From the NCBI GenBank assembly GCA_013399115.1, contig VXAA01003991.1, positions 628,754 through 692,753 on the forward strand: DNA of 64,000 bases, given 5' to 3'. The number at the start of each line of letters is the position of its first letter. Position 1 is the stretch's first letter. The translations under genes and the position numbers were made by a program. Below are positions 60,698-64,000 of this stretch, one piece after another. The DNA is from Anseranas semipalmata (Eukaryota; Chordata; Aves; Anseriformes; Anseranatidae). A model generated the notes under the pieces. It saw only the letters and a program-made list of their open reading frames with translations, was not told where the DNA came from and did not search any database.

Positions 60698-63600
60698 ATG
60701 AAAGAATATATGTACAAAACAGGGAGAAAAATTACCTTTTTTTTATTATTCAGCTAAACTATAAATTGCCATCTGGAAGCAGGACTCATAAAATGTAGCA
60801 AAAGAGGTAATGACAACAGACAAGCTCAGGAAGAAAAATTGTTTGCACCATCCTCGCTGCTCCCAGACTGGGTGCCACATCCCAGCAAGGTGCAATCCGT
60901 CTGGGAGCTGTGGGAGCATGCATGCCTCTCTGACGGCAAATTCTTCCTTTAAAAATTAACTCGCTACCCTGGGTTAACAGCTGGCACTTAGCAAATAGTG
61001 TGTATGCTCTACTGATTTTACCTCCTTTATAGCTTTCTCTGTGAATGCCCTTGAGTTAATGGTTACATCATGCATTAGTAGGATAGTGAGGATAGTGCTG
61101 GTCATTCGTTTCCCAACACGGTGAGCGTTGTCACGTGCTGGATGTTAAGTAGGTCTAAGCCAGCCTAAGTCCTGTGTAATTAACTTTGGCCCGGCACATG
61201 GAAGCACATTTGACAATGAGCATCCTTCTCCTCATCGGTTCTGCAAAGGGAGGATGGGAGGATTCAGCGGGATGATATGAAACAACCTGGCATCTTCCTG
61301 CAGATAATAGCACTACAGTTGCAAGTGAATGTCTCTGCATCGCACTGCAGGGATTAGAAAATTGCAGAATGAGTTGTGATGGCCTAAAATGCGTAAGTTC
61401 TTTTAGTCTGCATCCAAAGTAATTCAGGCAATGATAATTTACATATTAAATAAAATATTTTGTATTCTTCTTATACAGGAACAAGGTGACTGATGAACTT
61501 CTTTTACTGAAATTGTCACAGATATTGAGGTTAGTGAAATTTCATTCTCTGAATATAGCTGTCAGAATCTTACAAGTGAGATGAAGCTTAATGGGTCACT
61601 TGGTCTGTTCCTTAACAATGTATGTGTATCCCCTACTTCATGTAGTCCTTTCAAATAATTCTCATAGAGCAAAATACAGCTTACAACTTTCATTTTACCT
61701 TCCTATTCACCAGACATTCCCTTCTTTCCTAGGTTGATCCATTGCTTTTTTTTTTAACCTTTGACTTCACACAAGATGGATTTTCCCTTTCCTTATATCT
61801 ACAGAGATTTTTTAATTGTCTAGGTTTTTGTCCTTTTTTACTGTGAGTTACTGTCTAATCAGTCATTTTTAGCTTATTTTTTTTATGTGTATGGTGATCT
61901 CTTCAATTCCTGTTCATGTTCTTTTTCTCTAAATCGCTTGTAGTGCTTAACATATTTTTGAGTGAGGGTTCTGCTTAGACCAGTGGGCAATATTGCAAAT
62001 GCAATGATACTGTTTCATAAGGTCACATTGCTACATAAAATTTAGATTCTTTTTTTTTTTTTGCAGGTAGATGAAGCCGCTAGTTCACCAGCTGCTGATA
62101 TTTGTTATTCTGTCTTAAAATTTCTTTTCCTAAATACTTCTCTTTCACTGAGCCAGTGAAATTTATATTCTTATATACCTTATATTATTTTTCTCCACCT
62201 ATCTTTCTTTCCTTGAGGGAAAAAGATTTTTCTCTGATTGTTACCACTAAGTTTACCCTATTATTCCCATTGGCCTATGAAACGAGCAATTTACAGCAAA
62301 TCCCCAGAGAACAGCTGCCAACTCAGAAAATGTACTCTGGTAGCCAGCAAATACAATTTACTTATTCAGTGGCTCTTATTGTCTCCGAGGGAAAATCAAG
62401 CAGAGAGAGATCTTTTCTTGCTTTGTGAATAACTCTGAATTTGTTCATGCAAGGGAGAATTAAAACATTGCAGAATAGAAGCATAGGATGAAGAGAATCA
62501 GCACCCTCTGATAACACAAATTTTCTTAATATAGGGGAAAGAAGAAGAGAACTTGGCCTTACATGGGAGAATTCAAGGAACAGTTCAGAAATAGAATGGA
62601 AGGGTAAAAACAGGCAGACAGACAGTAAAAAATATAGGTTGCTAATGGAAAAGAACGAAGAAAAGAGAATAAATTTAAGTAAATATGCTTATTTAGTCCT
62701 TCTACCACATTCCAAAAAAAAAAAAAAAAGCTGATAAAATGCCTTGCTTAGGGAACTGATCCTGTGCCATCAAAATTCATGTACTTTTTTCATTGACTTT
62801 AATATGAGTAGGACCAGGCTCTAAAGCTACCTAAAGATTTAGGATCTAAAGAATTTAGTGGGATGGGGCTGTTCAGGTTGCTGTGAGCTGAGCAAGAGGA
62901 TCACTTTGTGAATGGATCACGGGAACAATCACTCTGCAGTGATGCATTTCTGTGGTGAAACTTGGAGTGAAAATATTTTCAGGAGCCACAGGAAGGCAGT
63001 GTGTAACAACTTGATTGTGGTTTTAAAAGCTTCATGTCGAACATCTGAGGAAAGGATGGGTGGCATCTACCAATTGTTTTATATAAGCTCAGCTTAAGAG
63101 TTGGTCAGATATTTTTCAGTGGCACATTATTTTGGGGCAGAAAATGTTGACTTTTGACCTTTTGCTGACCTTATCATTTTGATTGCTATAATGTAAATGA
63201 CTGATACAATATAAATTAGCATGTAAATAATCACCGTGGTGTTTGACATTTATAACATTTCTGTCTTCAAAGTGGAGCCAGCCTTCTGTGAATGCCCTGA
63301 AGCAACTGCAAAAACGGAATTTAGGTCAGTAGAAGATGAGATGTGTCAGGCAGCAAAACGCCTAAAGCCACAAACGTTTGAGCAACTCTCACAGCCCGCG
63401 TTGGTCGGCTGCCCCTGGGTGTGGGGACAGGGATGTTTGCTCTTTGAAGTTTCTTTACCACAACCAGGGGCTACCCAGGATCCATGACTACCAGTTTCAG
63501 GCACAACTAATGTAGGCAGTAGGCAACGAGCTCCTCCTGCCCATCACCAGCGCTCACTCTGTGCTCTCTCCACCTTTAGAAACCTGGCCCTGCCAGCCTG

Positions 63601-64000
63601 TGCTCCTGGGTAAGCTGAGTTCTCTGCACAACTGATAACCATGGCTTTGATGTGTCTGAACGTAAATTAATAATGTAAAGATTGCTGCACAAAGAATTCA
63701 CGTTATTACTGGATCCTTTGAAAATGTTTCCTAACATTTGACCTATATTTTTGTTTTGGGTCACTGTATTTCGTAACACAAAAATACAAACTGTTTTCCC
63801 CAACTTGCAGCCTGATATTCAGCTATTTTGGCAATAGTGCAATTATATGAATTTCCATGTATTTTTCTATTTTCTAAAAGGAAGAATATATTTACTTTCA
63901 AACATCATTTTCCCAAGTTAATTAGTTAACATTAATACAGATTTTTCATTATGCAAATCAGCTTACAAACCCATTAGCTATTGCGACTCTTGTTGGTATT

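Larger units (their letters stand above)
51334..64000. other. Gene-free right end
   Basis: No coding gene recognised. Contents seen: A-rich runs (55.3, 55.4, 62.7 kb), a CA/A tract (57389-57422), a short perfect palindrome (60675-60697) and otherwise unique AT-rich DNA. Short open frames here lack splice context or family resemblance. Confidence 0.5.

Overview
This window is nuclear DNA from a bird. The evidence is CR1 LINE copies whose 3' end carries the avian-type ATTCTATG motif, an avian ERVL-type solo LTR, small introns with canonical GT/AG sites, and two vertebrate genes with recognisable exons. The bases alone do not fix the species. The LTR family and the CR1 copies fit a neoavian bird better than a chicken, but that is inference. 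Several runs of N interrupt the assembly.

Left part (1-22.9 kb): a minus-strand gene for an ARL8-type small GTPase. Exons 2, 3 and 4 can be read exactly and join in frame. Exon 1 is not visible and very probably lies in the N gap at 22357-22525, inside a CpG island promoter. Exons 5-7 lie beyond the left edge. Most of this part is the 15.9-kb intron 2, which carries CR1 remnants, a gapped minisatellite and a GC-rich islet with a CTCF-like motif. The island holds a TCACGTGA box, which suits a lysosomal gene.

Middle (22.9-38.3 kb): about 9 kb without a recognised gene. It contains one exon-like segment on the plus strand that could belong to a transcript divergent from the ARL8 promoter, and a CTCF-like site. 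Then comes a minus-strand hyaluronidase gene of the PH-20/HYAL4 type with three coding exons. These are intact and predict 572 residues with a signal peptide, the catalytic Asp/Glu pair, an EGF-like Cys-rich tail and a GPI-type C-terminus. ARL8 positions lysosomes on microtubules and the hyaluronidase degrades extracellular glycosaminoglycan. Nothing in the sequence shows that they work together; they are neighbours.

Right part (38.3-64 kb): no protein-coding gene recognised. It holds a CR1 fragment lacking its 3' end, a solo LTR with a perfect 5-bp target duplication beside a 96-bp tandem duplication, a nested inverted repeat able to form a long hairpin, and low-complexity tracts. Gene order (hyaluronidase cluster) matches the region homologous to human 7q31. 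The ARL8 gene here has no counterpart that I know of at that human locus and looks like a third ARL8 paralogue.
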